From positions 1-64,000 of the forward strand of contig JAQGLW010000063.1 in NCBI GenBank assembly GCA_028292665.1: DNA of 64,000 nt. Direction: 5' to 3'. The notes under the pieces were generated by a model that searched no databases, was not told the DNA's origin, and saw only the letters and a list, made by a program, of their open reading frames with translations. Below, piece by piece: positions 1-7,483 of this stretch; position 1 is the stretch's first letter; each line of letters opens with the position of its first letter. The position numbers and the translations under genes are program-made. This stretch comes from Herminiimonas sp. (GTDB taxonomy: Bacteria > Pseudomonadota > Gammaproteobacteria > Burkholderiales > Burkholderiaceae_D).

Positions 1-84
1 CGCTTTCCAATCAGCGCATGAATGGTTCGGGCCTCATCTGCGAACCATGATGGCCGAAGCAGTGTCTCTTGGAGGTTTTTGAAG

Positions 85-864
85 TCAGGGCGCTGCGAAA
101 GTCGCGGCCATCGCTTCCGCCGCGCGCCTGAGCTTCGGCGCATGTTCCATCGCCCGTATCACCGTCAGGCGTGCCGTCGGCGCCTGAAGCGCCAGAGCGG
201 CAACGATTTTTTCGCCGGCGTCGAGAACAGGCACCGCGATGCACACCAGCCCCTTCAAATATTCTTCATTGTCGATTCCCATCCTGCTGGCGCGGATGCG
301 ATCGAGTTCGGCTTCAAGTAAATCAATGTCGGTGATGGTGTTGTCCGTATAGCGGTCGAGCACCAGGTTCTTCAGCAATGTGCGGCGCTTCGAGCGCGGT
401 ATCTGGCTGATCAGGAGCTTGCCGCTGGCGCTGCAATGCAACGGCACTCGGGTGCCCGGATGCAGATCGATTTTTAATTGCCATTGGGTTTCGACTCGGT
501 CGACGTACATGATCTCGTTGCCGACGAGCATGGTCATATTGCAAGTCTCGCCGATTTCCTTCGCGATCTGAGCCAGAATCGCATGCCGCATGGTGCGCAC
601 CGAATTGTTCATCATGACGTCAACGCCGAAGCGCGCCAGTCTGTTTCCCGCAATATAGTCCTTGCCGCTCAATTCCCGCAGCACCCATCCCGCGTTTTCC
701 AGCGTTTTGAGGAGACGGAATACCGTCGGTTTCGGCAGCGCCATCTGTCTGGCGATTTCAATCATCGAGATCGGTTGATCGGCCTTGACGATGACGTCCA
801 GCATCGCGAGCGAACGCAATGCCGCCGACGACGAATCAATATCTTTCTCAGTAGCCATATTCAT
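85..864 (-). CDS. IclR-family transcriptional regulator
   Basis: A 259-residue protein with a winged helix-turn-helix at about residues 15-75 (MLDVIVKADQPISMIEIARQ region) and an IclR effector-binding domain at about 85-250. It is divergent from xsc across a 187-base AT-rich gap, so it probably controls the sulfonate genes, as IclR regulators named SauR and IseR do in sulfoacetate and isethionate clusters. That role is inferred from position. The effector would be a C2 sulfonate or an intermediate. Two in-frame ATGs (864 and 858) are possible and neither has a clear ribosome binding site; the longer one is given. Length is normal for the family. Confidence 0.85.
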   Translation of the reverse strand: MNMATEKDIDSSSAALRSLAMLDVIVKADQPISMIEIARQMALPKPTVFRLLKTLENAGWVLRELSGKDYIAGNRLARFGVDVMMNNSVRTMRHAILAQIAKEIGETCNMTMLVGNEIMYVDRVETQWQLKIDLHPGTRVPLHCSASGKLLISQIPRSKRRTLLKNLVLDRYTDNTITDIDLLEAELDRIRASRMGIDNEEYLKGLVCIAVPVLDAGEKIVAALALQAPTARLTVIRAMEHAPKLRRAAEAMAATFAAP

Positions 865-935
865 TGCAAAACCATATTTTTCTTAAATAAGCCTATTAAA
901 CCATAATGCCGGCCTAGTTTGAAATATTAAAAAAC

Positions 936-950
936 GGAACTTTTAAATCC
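936..950. promoter_or_regulatory. Imperfect palindrome, candidate IclR operator
   Basis: GGAACTTTTAAATCC lies in the middle of the divergent iclR-xsc gap, just upstream of the proposed xsc -35 box. The GGA..TCC arms around an AT core resemble the short AT-rich dyads bound by IclR proteins. The match is imperfect and there is no second copy, so this is only a candidate. Confidence 0.22.
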
Positions 951-967
951 ATTAATCGAAATTATTG

Positions 968-997
968 TTGACGTTGTAGGACAAACAAACTTAATAT
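968..997 (+). promoter_or_regulatory. Candidate sigma-70 promoter of xsc
   Basis: TTGACG (968-973) is followed after 18 bases by TAATAT (992-997). This places the transcript start near 1004 and gives an untranslated leader of about 48 bases before xsc. The -35 matches consensus at five of six positions and the -10 at four of six. Confidence 0.4.
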
Positions 998-1051
998 CAA
1001 AACCTGCATAAACACATTCCGTTTCAATTCAAGTCGACCAAGGAGACAACA

Positions 1052-2839
1052 ATGGGCAAAAATTCCGACATCCAGCGCGCCCCGATCGCCGGTAAAACCA
1101 GGATGACACCGAGCGAAGCGTTCGTGGAGACGTTGGTTGCCAACGGGGTGACGAATGTTTTCGGCATCGTGGGTTCGGCAATCATGGATGCACTCGACAT
1201 CTTCCCCGCTTCCGGCATCCGTTATATCCCGACTGTGCATGAACAGGGCGCCGGCCACATGGCCGACGGCTATGCGCGCGTCAGCGGCAAGCATGGCGTG
1301 TGCATCGGCCAGAACGGCCCCGGCATCACCAACTTCGTGACCTCGACCGCCGCCGCTTACTGGGCGCATAGTCCGGTGGTGGTGGTCACGCCCGAAAGCG
1401 GCACCATGACCATGGGTCTGGGCGGTTTTCAGGAGACGGATCAGCTGCCGATCTTTTCCAAGATCACCAAATACCAGGGCCATGTCAACAATCCGAAGCG
1501 CATGGCCGAAATCACCGGCCGCTGTTTCGACCGCGCGATGCTCGAGATGGGGCCGACGCAGCTGAATATTCCGCGCGACTATTTCTACGGCGACCACGAG
1601 TTCGAGATTCCGCAGCCGATTCGCATCGAGCGCGGCGCGGGCGGCGAGAAGAGCCTGGATGAAGCGGCCGCGATGCTGGCTTCGGCGAAATTTCCGGTGA
1701 TCGTCTCCGGCGGCGGCGTGGTGATGTCGGCCGGACTCGATGCCTGCGTGGCGCTGGCCGACCTGCTGGGCGCCGCGGTCGTCAACAGCTATCTGCACAA
1801 CGATTCATTCCCGGCCAAGCATCCGTTGTGGTGCGGCCCGCTCGGCTACCAAGGTTCGAAAGCCGGCATGACGCTGATTTCGCAGGCCGATGTCGTGCTT
1901 GCATTGGGCACGCGCCTGGGGCCGTTCGGCACGCTGCCCCAGCATGGCATGGATTACTGGCCGAAGGATGCCAAGATCATCCAGGTCGATGCCGATCCGC
2001 GCATGCTGGGATTGGTGAAAAAGGTTTCGGTCGGTATCTGCGGCGACGCCAAGGCTGCCGCCGAAGCGCTGACGAAGCGCCTGAAGAACATGCAGCTTGC
2101 GGGAAGCGCAAACCGCGAGGAGCGCCTGACCAAAATCAAGAACGAGAAAAAGAAGTGGGAAGACGAACTGAACGAATGGACCCACGAGCGCGATCCGTGG
2201 AGCCTGTCCGTGATGAAGGACAGTCCGTACATGCACCCGCGCCAGATGCTGCGCGAGCTGGAAAAGGCGATGCCGGAAAATGCGATGGTCTCCACCGATA
2301 TCGGCAATATCTGTTCGGTATCCAACAGCTACCTGCGCTTCAATGCGCCGAACAGCATGTTCGCGGCAATGAGTTTCGGTAATTGCGGCTATGCATTCCC
2401 GACCATCATCGGCGCCAAGCTGGCCGCGCCCGATCGCCCCGCGGTGGCCTATGTAGGCGATGGCGCCTGGGGCATGAGCTTCGGCGAAATCCTGACCTGC
2501 GTGCGCGAAAACATCCCGGTTACCGCAGTGGTGTTTCACAACAAGCAGTGGGGCGCCGAGAAGAAGAACCAGGTCGATTTCTACAGCAACCGCTTCCTCG
2601 GCACCAATCTCGAGAACCCGAGCTTTGCCGCGATTGCGCGTTCGATGGGCGCGGAAGGCGTCGTCGTCGACAAGCTGGCGGATGTCGGTCCGGCGCTGCG
2701 CGCGGCTTGCGAAGCGCAGAAGAGCGGAAAAACCACTATCATCGAAGTGCTGGTTACGCAGGAGCTGGGCGATCCATTCCGTCGCGACGCATTGTCGATG
2801 CCGGTGCGCTTCCTTGACAAGAACAAGAAATACGTCTGA
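1052..2839 (+). CDS. xsc: Sulfoacetaldehyde acetyltransferase (Xsc)
   Basis: A 595-residue thiamine-diphosphate enzyme that converts sulfoacetaldehyde plus phosphate to acetyl phosphate and sulfite, the C-S bond-breaking step for taurine, isethionate and sulfoacetate. The N-terminal pyrimidine-binding domain has the conserved VHEQGAGHMADGYAR block with catalytic Glu64. The ThDP/Mg motif GDGAWGMSFGE starts near residue 468 and ends in FHN. Whole-length similarity to Xsc is clear by eye, including the AAYWAHSPVVVVTPE and QLNIPRDYFYG segments. The start is fixed by AAGGAGA at 1040; it adds about 17 residues ahead of the usual MTPSEAFVETL start. Enzymes feeding it (sauS, sauT, GMC dehydrogenase) and removing its products (pta, soeABC) follow downstream. 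Confidence 0.96.
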   Translation: MGKNSDIQRAPIAGKTRMTPSEAFVETLVANGVTNVFGIVGSAIMDALDIFPASGIRYIPTVHEQGAGHMADGYARVSGKHGVCIGQNGPGITNFVTSTAAAYWAHSPVVVVTPESGTMTMGLGGFQETDQLPIFSKITKYQGHVNNPKRMAEITGRCFDRAMLEMGPTQLNIPRDYFYGDHEFEIPQPIRIERGAGGEKSLDEAAAMLASAKFPVIVSGGGVVMSAGLDACVALADLLGAAVVNSYLHNDSFPAKHPLWCGPLGYQGSKAGMTLISQADVVLALGTRLGPFGTLPQHGMDYWPKDAKIIQVDADPRMLGLVKKVSVGICGDAKAAAEALTKRLKNMQLAGSANREERLTKIKNEKKKWEDELNEWTHERDPWSLSVMKDSPYMHPRQMLRELEKAMPENAMVSTDIGNICSVSNSYLRFNAPNSMFAAMSFGNCGYAFPTIIGAKLAAPDRPAVAYVGDGAWGMSFGEILTCVRENIPVTAVVFHNKQWGAEKKNQVDFYSNRFLGTNLENPSFAAIARSMGAEGVVVDKLADVGPALRAACEAQKSGKTTIIEVLVTQELGDPFRRDALSMPVRFLDKNKKYV

Positions 2840-2848
2840 TCCCCGACA

Positions 2849-2886
2849 TGCCCGGGGAACGTGGCTCCGGCCGTTTTCCCCAGGCA
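2849..2886 (+). terminator. Imperfect hairpin after xsc
   Basis: TGCCCGGGGAACG (2849-2861) pairs with CGTTTTCCCCAGGCA (2872-2886), with small mismatches. No uridine run follows, so it may be a weak terminator, a transcript-stability hairpin or an attenuator between xsc and the permease genes. Confidence 0.35.
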
Positions 2887-2984
2887 TGACCGGTTTGCAA
2901 TAGCCGGGCATAATCGCCTGACGCGTATCTGAATATATGAAGGAGCTATACAGACGGTAAAAGCTGCAAGGGGAGAGCGGGCTC

Positions 2985-3062
2985 ATGGCACCGGGTCTGC
3001 CGATCGAAATAATGCATATCACTTACGAAGATAAGGAATGCATATCGCTTACGACAATATAG
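2985..3062 (+). CDS. Possible 25-residue leader ORF upstream of the permease
   Basis: ATG at 2985 is preceded at a good distance by AAGGGGAG (2968-2975), a stronger ribosome binding site than that of the permease itself. The ORF reads MAPGLPIEIMHITYEDKECI and a few more residues, and stops at TAG 3060-3062. The stop runs directly into the GGTGGAG that serves the permease ATG at 3071. The arrangement would couple translation of the two. No homology is recognised, so it may be a leader peptide or a chance ORF. Confidence 0.33.
   Translation: MAPGLPIEIMHITYEDKECISLTTI
3011..3054 (+). repeat. 18-base direct repeat upstream of MFS permease gene
   Basis: AATGCATATCACTTACGA (3011-3028) recurs as AATGCATATCGCTTACGA (3037-3054), differing at one base, with starts 26 bases apart (about 2.5 helical turns). 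It lies inside the leader ORF and just before the permease start. It may be a regulator binding pair or a small duplication. Confidence 0.6.
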
Positions 3063-3070
3063 GTGGAGAC

Positions 3071-4375
3071 ATGAAGAGACTCATGAAGGTAAGGTACTTG
3101 ATCCTGGGGATCATGTGTCTGATGTACTTTATAGCGTATATAGATCGCGTCAATATTTCGATCATTGCTCCCTTGCTGAAAAAAGAAATGGGTCTTACGC
3201 CGACCGAGCTGGGCCTCATTTTTTCGGCTTTTGCATACCCATATGCAGCCATGCAGATTCTGGGCGGCTGGTTCGCGGACAAGTATGGTCCGCGGCTGGT
3301 GCTGGCGATACTCAGCATCATCTGGGCCGTTGCAACGATTCTTTGCGGTTTTTCATGGGGACTGTGGTCGCTGATCATGTTCCGCATTCTGCTGGGAATC
3401 GGCGAAGGCGGCGCATTTCCGGCGGCGACACGCTCTTTCACCTATTGGATGCCCGCCACGGAACGCGGCTTTGCCCAGGGCATCACGCACAGCTTCGCGC
3501 GTCTGGGCGGAGCCGTCACACCGCCTATCGTCCTGTTGATCGTCGCTGCGTACGGATGGCGCGAGTCGTTCATGGTGCTCGGCGTGCTGAGCCTGGTCTG
3601 GACTTTTTTCTATGTCTGGCTGTTTCGCAATACGCCGCTGGAACATAAATGGGTCACGCCTGAAGAGATCAAGGAGATCGGCGTCAATTCAGCCGAAATG
3701 AAGAAGGCAACGGCCGGAAAAACGCCTTGGGTGCAAATGATCAAACGGATGTGGCTGGTGACGTTCGTGGACTTTTGCTACGGATGGTCGTTGTGGGTGT
3801 TCCTGACCTGGCTGCCTTCCTATCTGAAGGACGCGCGCGGTTACGACCTGAAGCAGCTTGCGCTGTTCACATCGCTCCCGTTGCTCGCTGGCGTTGTCGG
3901 CGACACCCTCGGCGGCGTTGTCTCCGACTTTATCTACAGGCGGACCGGCAGCCTCAAGCTGGCGCGGCGCAGCGTGCTCGTTGTCGGACTTGGCGGCGCC
4001 TTGGCCTTCATTCTGCCGGCGATCTACACGCAGACTCCATTGACTGCGGTAATGCTGCTTGCCGCATCGTTTTTCTTCCTGGAACTGACCAACGCCGTAT
4101 TGTGGAGTTTGCCGATGGATATCGCCGGCAAGTATGCAGGGACAGCCGGCGGCATGATGAACACCGGATTCGGAGTCGCGGGAATGATTTCGCCCGCCGT
4201 ATTCGGTTTCATGATTCAGAAAACGGGAAGCTACGAAGTGCCGTTTCTGATTTCGGCCGGACTGCTGGGCGTCGCAGCGCTGTGCTCGCTATTGATTGAT
4301 CCGACCAACAAGGTCGCGGACAGTCCGTCGGATACACCGCTCGATGTACCCGGGCAAGCGGCCTTGTCCAAATAA
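3071..4375 (+). CDS. MFS transporter, anion:cation symporter type (candidate sulfonate uptake)
   Basis: A 434-residue major facilitator with 12 predicted membrane segments. The first segment (MKVRYLILGIMCLMYFIAYI) ends in the DR typical of the anion:cation symporter subfamily, and a GGWFADKYGPR loop follows helix 2. SauU of the sulfoacetate pathway is an MFS protein next to sauS and sauT, so this gene, directly upstream of sauS, is the best candidate for sulfoacetate uptake; the substrate is inferred from position. The start at 3071 was chosen because GGTGGAG precedes it. ATG 3038 in the same frame has its AAGGA abutting the codon and ATG 3083 is also possible. Confidence 0.85.
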   Translation: MKRLMKVRYLILGIMCLMYFIAYIDRVNISIIAPLLKKEMGLTPTELGLIFSAFAYPYAAMQILGGWFADKYGPRLVLAILSIIWAVATILCGFSWGLWSLIMFRILLGIGEGGAFPAATRSFTYWMPATERGFAQGITHSFARLGGAVTPPIVLLIVAAYGWRESFMVLGVLSLVWTFFYVWLFRNTPLEHKWVTPEEIKEIGVNSAEMKKATAGKTPWVQMIKRMWLVTFVDFCYGWSLWVFLTWLPSYLKDARGYDLKQLALFTSLPLLAGVVGDTLGGVVSDFIYRRTGSLKLARRSVLVVGLGGALAFILPAIYTQTPLTAVMLLAASFFFLELTNAVLWSLPMDIAGKYAGTAGGMMNTGFGVAGMISPAVFGFMIQKTGSYEVPFLISAGLLGVAALCSLLIDPTNKVADSPSDTPLDVPGQAALSK

Positions 4376-4381
4376 ACGGGC

Positions 4382-4413
4382 AATGTCTTCCGCCTCTTTG
4401 GGCGGAAGACATT
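4382..4413. other. Perfect 13-bp hairpin between permease and sauS
   Basis: AATGTCTTCCGCC (4382-4394) pairs perfectly with GGCGGAAGACATT (4401-4413) around a six-base loop. There is no following T run, so it is unlikely to be a simple intrinsic terminator. It may set differential mRNA stability between the permease and sauST, or act as an intercistronic processing site. Confidence 0.55.
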
Positions 4414-4459
4414 CCCTGCAAAGACAACGTAATGAATGGTAAAAATGAAGGAATGAAGA

Positions 4460-5887
4460 ATGTCAGTTGAAACGCATGCAAATGTGCCTCCGTCGCCGGC
4501 CGCAGAAATTGTCGCCGAACTAATCAGGAAGGCGCGCGCGGCACAGCGCCGCTATGAAGATTACTCGCAGGAGCAGGTCGACGAAGTCGTCACCGCAGCC
4601 GGCTGGGCCATCATGCATCCCGAGCGTAACCGCACTCTGGCCGAAATGGCGGTGCGCGATACCGGCCTGGGCAACGTGCCCGACAAGATCCAGAAAAACT
4701 ACCGCAAGACTCTCGGCTTGCTGCGCGACCTCAAGGGCGCCAAAACCGTCGGCATCATCGCCGAATACCCGGACCGCGGCCTGGTCGAAATCGCCCGCCC
4801 GGTCGGCGTGGTCGCTGCCATCACGCCCTCTACCAATCCGGCCGCGACACCGGCCAACAAGGTCATCAATGCATTGAAGGGCCGTAACGCCGTCATCATC
4901 GCCCCGTCGCCCAAGGGACTCACCAGCGCCATCGCGCTGGTCGGCTACATCCATGCCGAACTCGATAAAGTCGGCGCACCGCGCGACCTGGTGCAATACC
5001 TGCCCGATCCGATCACCAAGCAAGCCACCCAGGAATTGATGCGCCAGGCCGACTTGGTGGTGGCCACCGGTTCGCAAAGCAATATCCGGCTCGCGTATAC
5101 CAGCGGCACTCCGGCGTTCGGCGTAGGCGCCGGCAATGTCGCTTCGGTCATCGATGCGTCGGCCGATGTCGACCAGGCCGCCCGGAAAATCGCCAGCTCG
5201 AAAACCTTCGACAATGCCACCAGTTGTTCTTCCGAGAACAGCGTGATCATCGTCGATGCGGTGTATCAGCAGGCAGTGGCGGCGCTGACCGCGGCCGGCG
5301 GCGCGATGCTCGATGCGCAAGAGAAGGCTCGCTTGCAAAACACCATGTGGCCCAGAGGCAAGCTCGATTCCGCCGTCACCGCGCAAGCCGCCCCGAAGAT
5401 CGCCGCGCTGGCCGGGCTGACGCGGGAAGCGGTGACCCAGGCGCGCTTCCTGATGGTCGAGGAAGCCGGGGTCGGACCGGATTATCCGTACTCGGGTGAA
5501 AAGCTGTCGCCGGTACTGACGGTCTACCGGGCACGCGACTTCGGTCATGCATGCGAAATCATCGAGCGGATCTACGGCTATCAGGGCGCGGGCCATTCGG
5601 TGGGAATTCATACTGCGGACGACAGGCATGTGCTGCAAATGGGACTGGAGCTGCCGGTATGCCGGGTCATCGTCAACCAGGCGCATTGTTTCGCCACCGG
5701 CGGCAGCTTCGACAACGGTTTGCCGTTTTCGCTGTCGATGGGGTGCGGCACCTGGGGCGGCAACAATTTTTCGGACAACATGAATTACAAGCACTTTCTC
5801 AACATCACCCGCATCGTGCGCCCGATCCCGGAACGGATGCCGGCCGAAGAGGAAATATTCGGCGACTACCTGCGCAAGCACGGCTGA
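4460..5887 (+). CDS. sauS: Acylating aldehyde dehydrogenase, sulfoacetaldehyde dehydrogenase-like (SauS)
   Basis: A 475-residue CoA-acylating aldehyde dehydrogenase. In the sulfoacetate pathway SauS reduces sulfoacetyl-CoA with NAD(P)H to sulfoacetaldehyde plus CoA. The catalytic cysteine is Cys256 in NATSCSSENS, as in acylating enzymes, and the N-terminal cofactor region has GVVAAITPSTNPAATP. Length is right for the short acylating family (related to EutE and PduP). AAGGA upstream of 4460 supports the start. sauT follows after 66 bases, which with nearby xsc favours sulfoacetaldehyde over acetaldehyde or succinate semialdehyde as the product. The exact substrate cannot be read from sequence alone. 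Confidence 0.85.
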   Translation: MSVETHANVPPSPAAEIVAELIRKARAAQRRYEDYSQEQVDEVVTAAGWAIMHPERNRTLAEMAVRDTGLGNVPDKIQKNYRKTLGLLRDLKGAKTVGIIAEYPDRGLVEIARPVGVVAAITPSTNPAATPANKVINALKGRNAVIIAPSPKGLTSAIALVGYIHAELDKVGAPRDLVQYLPDPITKQATQELMRQADLVVATGSQSNIRLAYTSGTPAFGVGAGNVASVIDASADVDQAARKIASSKTFDNATSCSSENSVIIVDAVYQQAVAALTAAGGAMLDAQEKARLQNTMWPRGKLDSAVTAQAAPKIAALAGLTREAVTQARFLMVEEAGVGPDYPYSGEKLSPVLTVYRARDFGHACEIIERIYGYQGAGHSVGIHTADDRHVLQMGLELPVCRVIVNQAHCFATGGSFDNGLPFSLSMGCGTWGGNNFSDNMNYKHFLNITRIVRPIPERMPAEEEIFGDYLRKHG

Positions 5888-5953
5888 CCGGATCGGCCGC
5901 GGAAACCGGATGAAAATTTTGCACCGACTGGATTGACTGAAGGAACCCGTACC

Positions 5954-7483
5954 ATGTTGCGCACGATTCGAGAGTATGTGGATATGCAGGCCGCGCAGCG
6001 GCCCGACGATGTCTATCTGATTGCGCCGGAAGCGAACCGCAGCATGACGTTCGCCGGATTGCAGCAAGCGTCCCGGCTGCTTGGGCGCCATCTTGCGGAC
6101 CGGGGCATCAAACCGGGTGACAAAGTCGCGCTGCTGATGCACAACGGCTACCAGACCTGCCGCCTGTTCATCGGCGTCATGTACGGCGGTTTTTGCGTCA
6201 CCCCGCTGAATCTGCTGGCGCAGCCGTCGCAGCTCGAATATGTACTGGAGCATAGCGACGCCGGCATCGTATTCGTATCGTCCGATCAGGTCGAGCGGAT
6301 CAATGCCGCGCTGGCCGGGCTGAAGCGCGCGGTCCAGGTCGTGGTATGCGACGTCGATGCGGAAGAATTTCTTCCGGCGGTGCAAGGCATCAGCGCGCTG
6401 CCGCCGGTGGGCGAGGAGGACGATGCGCTGATGATGTACACCTCGGGCACCACCGGCAAGCCCAAAGGCGTCGTGCTGGCCAATCGCTCGGTGGTGTCGG
6501 GCGGGCAGTTCGTATCCGCCGCGCATGCGCTGGGTCCGGAGGACAGGGTGCTGGCTTCCCTGCCGCTTTACCATATCAATGCGCAGATCGTGACCGCAAC
6601 CGCGCCGCTGGTGCACGGCGGCAGCGTGGTGCTGCCGCATCGGTTCGGCGTCTCCGGTTTCTGGGACACCGTGGCAAAGTACCGGTGCACCTGGATCAAT
6701 GTGGTTCCGACCATCATTTCCTATTTGCTGAACGGCCCCGACCCGGCGGAAAAGAATCTGGATGTCAGCGCCGTCCGCTTCTGCCGTTCCGCTTCCGCTC
6801 CGCTGCCGCCGAACCAGCATCGCGCGTTCGAAGCGAAGTTCAGGATCGGCGTGATCGAAACGATGGGCCTGACCGAAACGGCCGCGCCGTGTTTCACCAA
6901 TCCGCTCGATCTCGCGCTGCGCAAGATCGGCAGCCCGGGACAGGGGTTCGGCAACGAGGCGATGATCGCCGATCTGGCGGGAAATCCGCTGCCGCCCGGC
7001 GAAACCGGCGAAATCATGGTGCGCGGACCGAACGTGATGAAAGGCTATTACAAGAATCCGGAAGAGACCGCCAAGGCATTTACGCCCGACGGCTGGCTGC
7101 ATACCGGCGATCTCGGCCACCTGGACCAGGACGGCTTCGTGTTCGTCACCGGCCGCATCAAGGAGCTGATCATCAAGGGCGGCGAGAACATCGCGCCGCG
7201 CGAAATCGACGAGGCGCTGCTCAAGCATCCGGCCGTGCTCGAGGGGGCTGCAGTAGGCATTCCCGACGAATTTTACGGCCAGGAATTGATGGTGTGCGTG
7301 GTGCTCAAGCCGGGCGCGCAATGCACGGAAAACCAGCTGAGGGAATTTTGCAAAATCGAGCTCGGCGCTTTCAAGACGCCCAAAGTGTATCGCTTCGTCG
7401 ATGAGCTGCCGAAGGGACCGTCCGGCAAGGTGCAGCGGCTCAAGCTGCTGGATGCGCCGGCCGGCGGAGACGGACGCCCATGA
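5954..7483 (+). CDS. sauT: Acyl-CoA synthetase, sulfoacetate-CoA ligase-like (SauT)
   Basis: A 509-residue AMP-forming ligase of the ANL superfamily. It carries the P-loop YTSGTTGKPKGV near residue 161, the A5 motif MGLTETAA, the hinge TGRIKELIIKGGENIAP and the C-terminal catalytic lysine region GPSGKVQRLKLL. SauT makes sulfoacetyl-CoA from sulfoacetate, ATP and CoA; the assignment here relies on adjacency to sauS and xsc. The ATG at 5954 has GAAGGA nine bases upstream and is preferred over a TTG at 5933. Its stop overlaps the next ATG by four bases (ATGA at 7480), showing translational coupling with the GMC dehydrogenase. Confidence 0.83.
   Translation: MLRTIREYVDMQAAQRPDDVYLIAPEANRSMTFAGLQQASRLLGRHLADRGIKPGDKVALLMHNGYQTCRLFIGVMYGGFCVTPLNLLAQPSQLEYVLEHSDAGIVFVSSDQVERINAALAGLKRAVQVVVCDVDAEEFLPAVQGISALPPVGEEDDALMMYTSGTTGKPKGVVLANRSVVSGGQFVSAAHALGPEDRVLASLPLYHINAQIVTATAPLVHGGSVVLPHRFGVSGFWDTVAKYRCTWINVVPTIISYLLNGPDPAEKNLDVSAVRFCRSASAPLPPNQHRAFEAKFRIGVIETMGLTETAAPCFTNPLDLALRKIGSPGQGFGNEAMIADLAGNPLPPGETGEIMVRGPNVMKGYYKNPEETAKAFTPDGWLHTGDLGHLDQDGFVFVTGRIKELIIKGGENIAPREIDEALLKHPAVLEGAAVGIPDEFYGQELMVCVVLKPGAQCTENQLREFCKIELGAFKTPKVYRFVDELPKGPSGKVQRLKLLDAPAGGDGRP

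Noticed and set aside
1805-3022. Minus-strand open frame of 405 codons opposite xsc
   Set aside because: It overlaps xsc almost completely and reads as an antisense shadow without motifs.
3038-3070. Upstream ATG for the MFS permease
   Set aside because: The AAGGA touches the ATG, leaving no spacing, while ATG 3071 has GGTGGAG. The first helix is intact from 3071.
4520-7321. Very long minus-strand open frame (933 codons) opposite sauS and sauT
   Set aside because: It is a shadow of two well-supported genes in GC-rich DNA; its composition is His/Arg/Gly-rich and it has no family signature.
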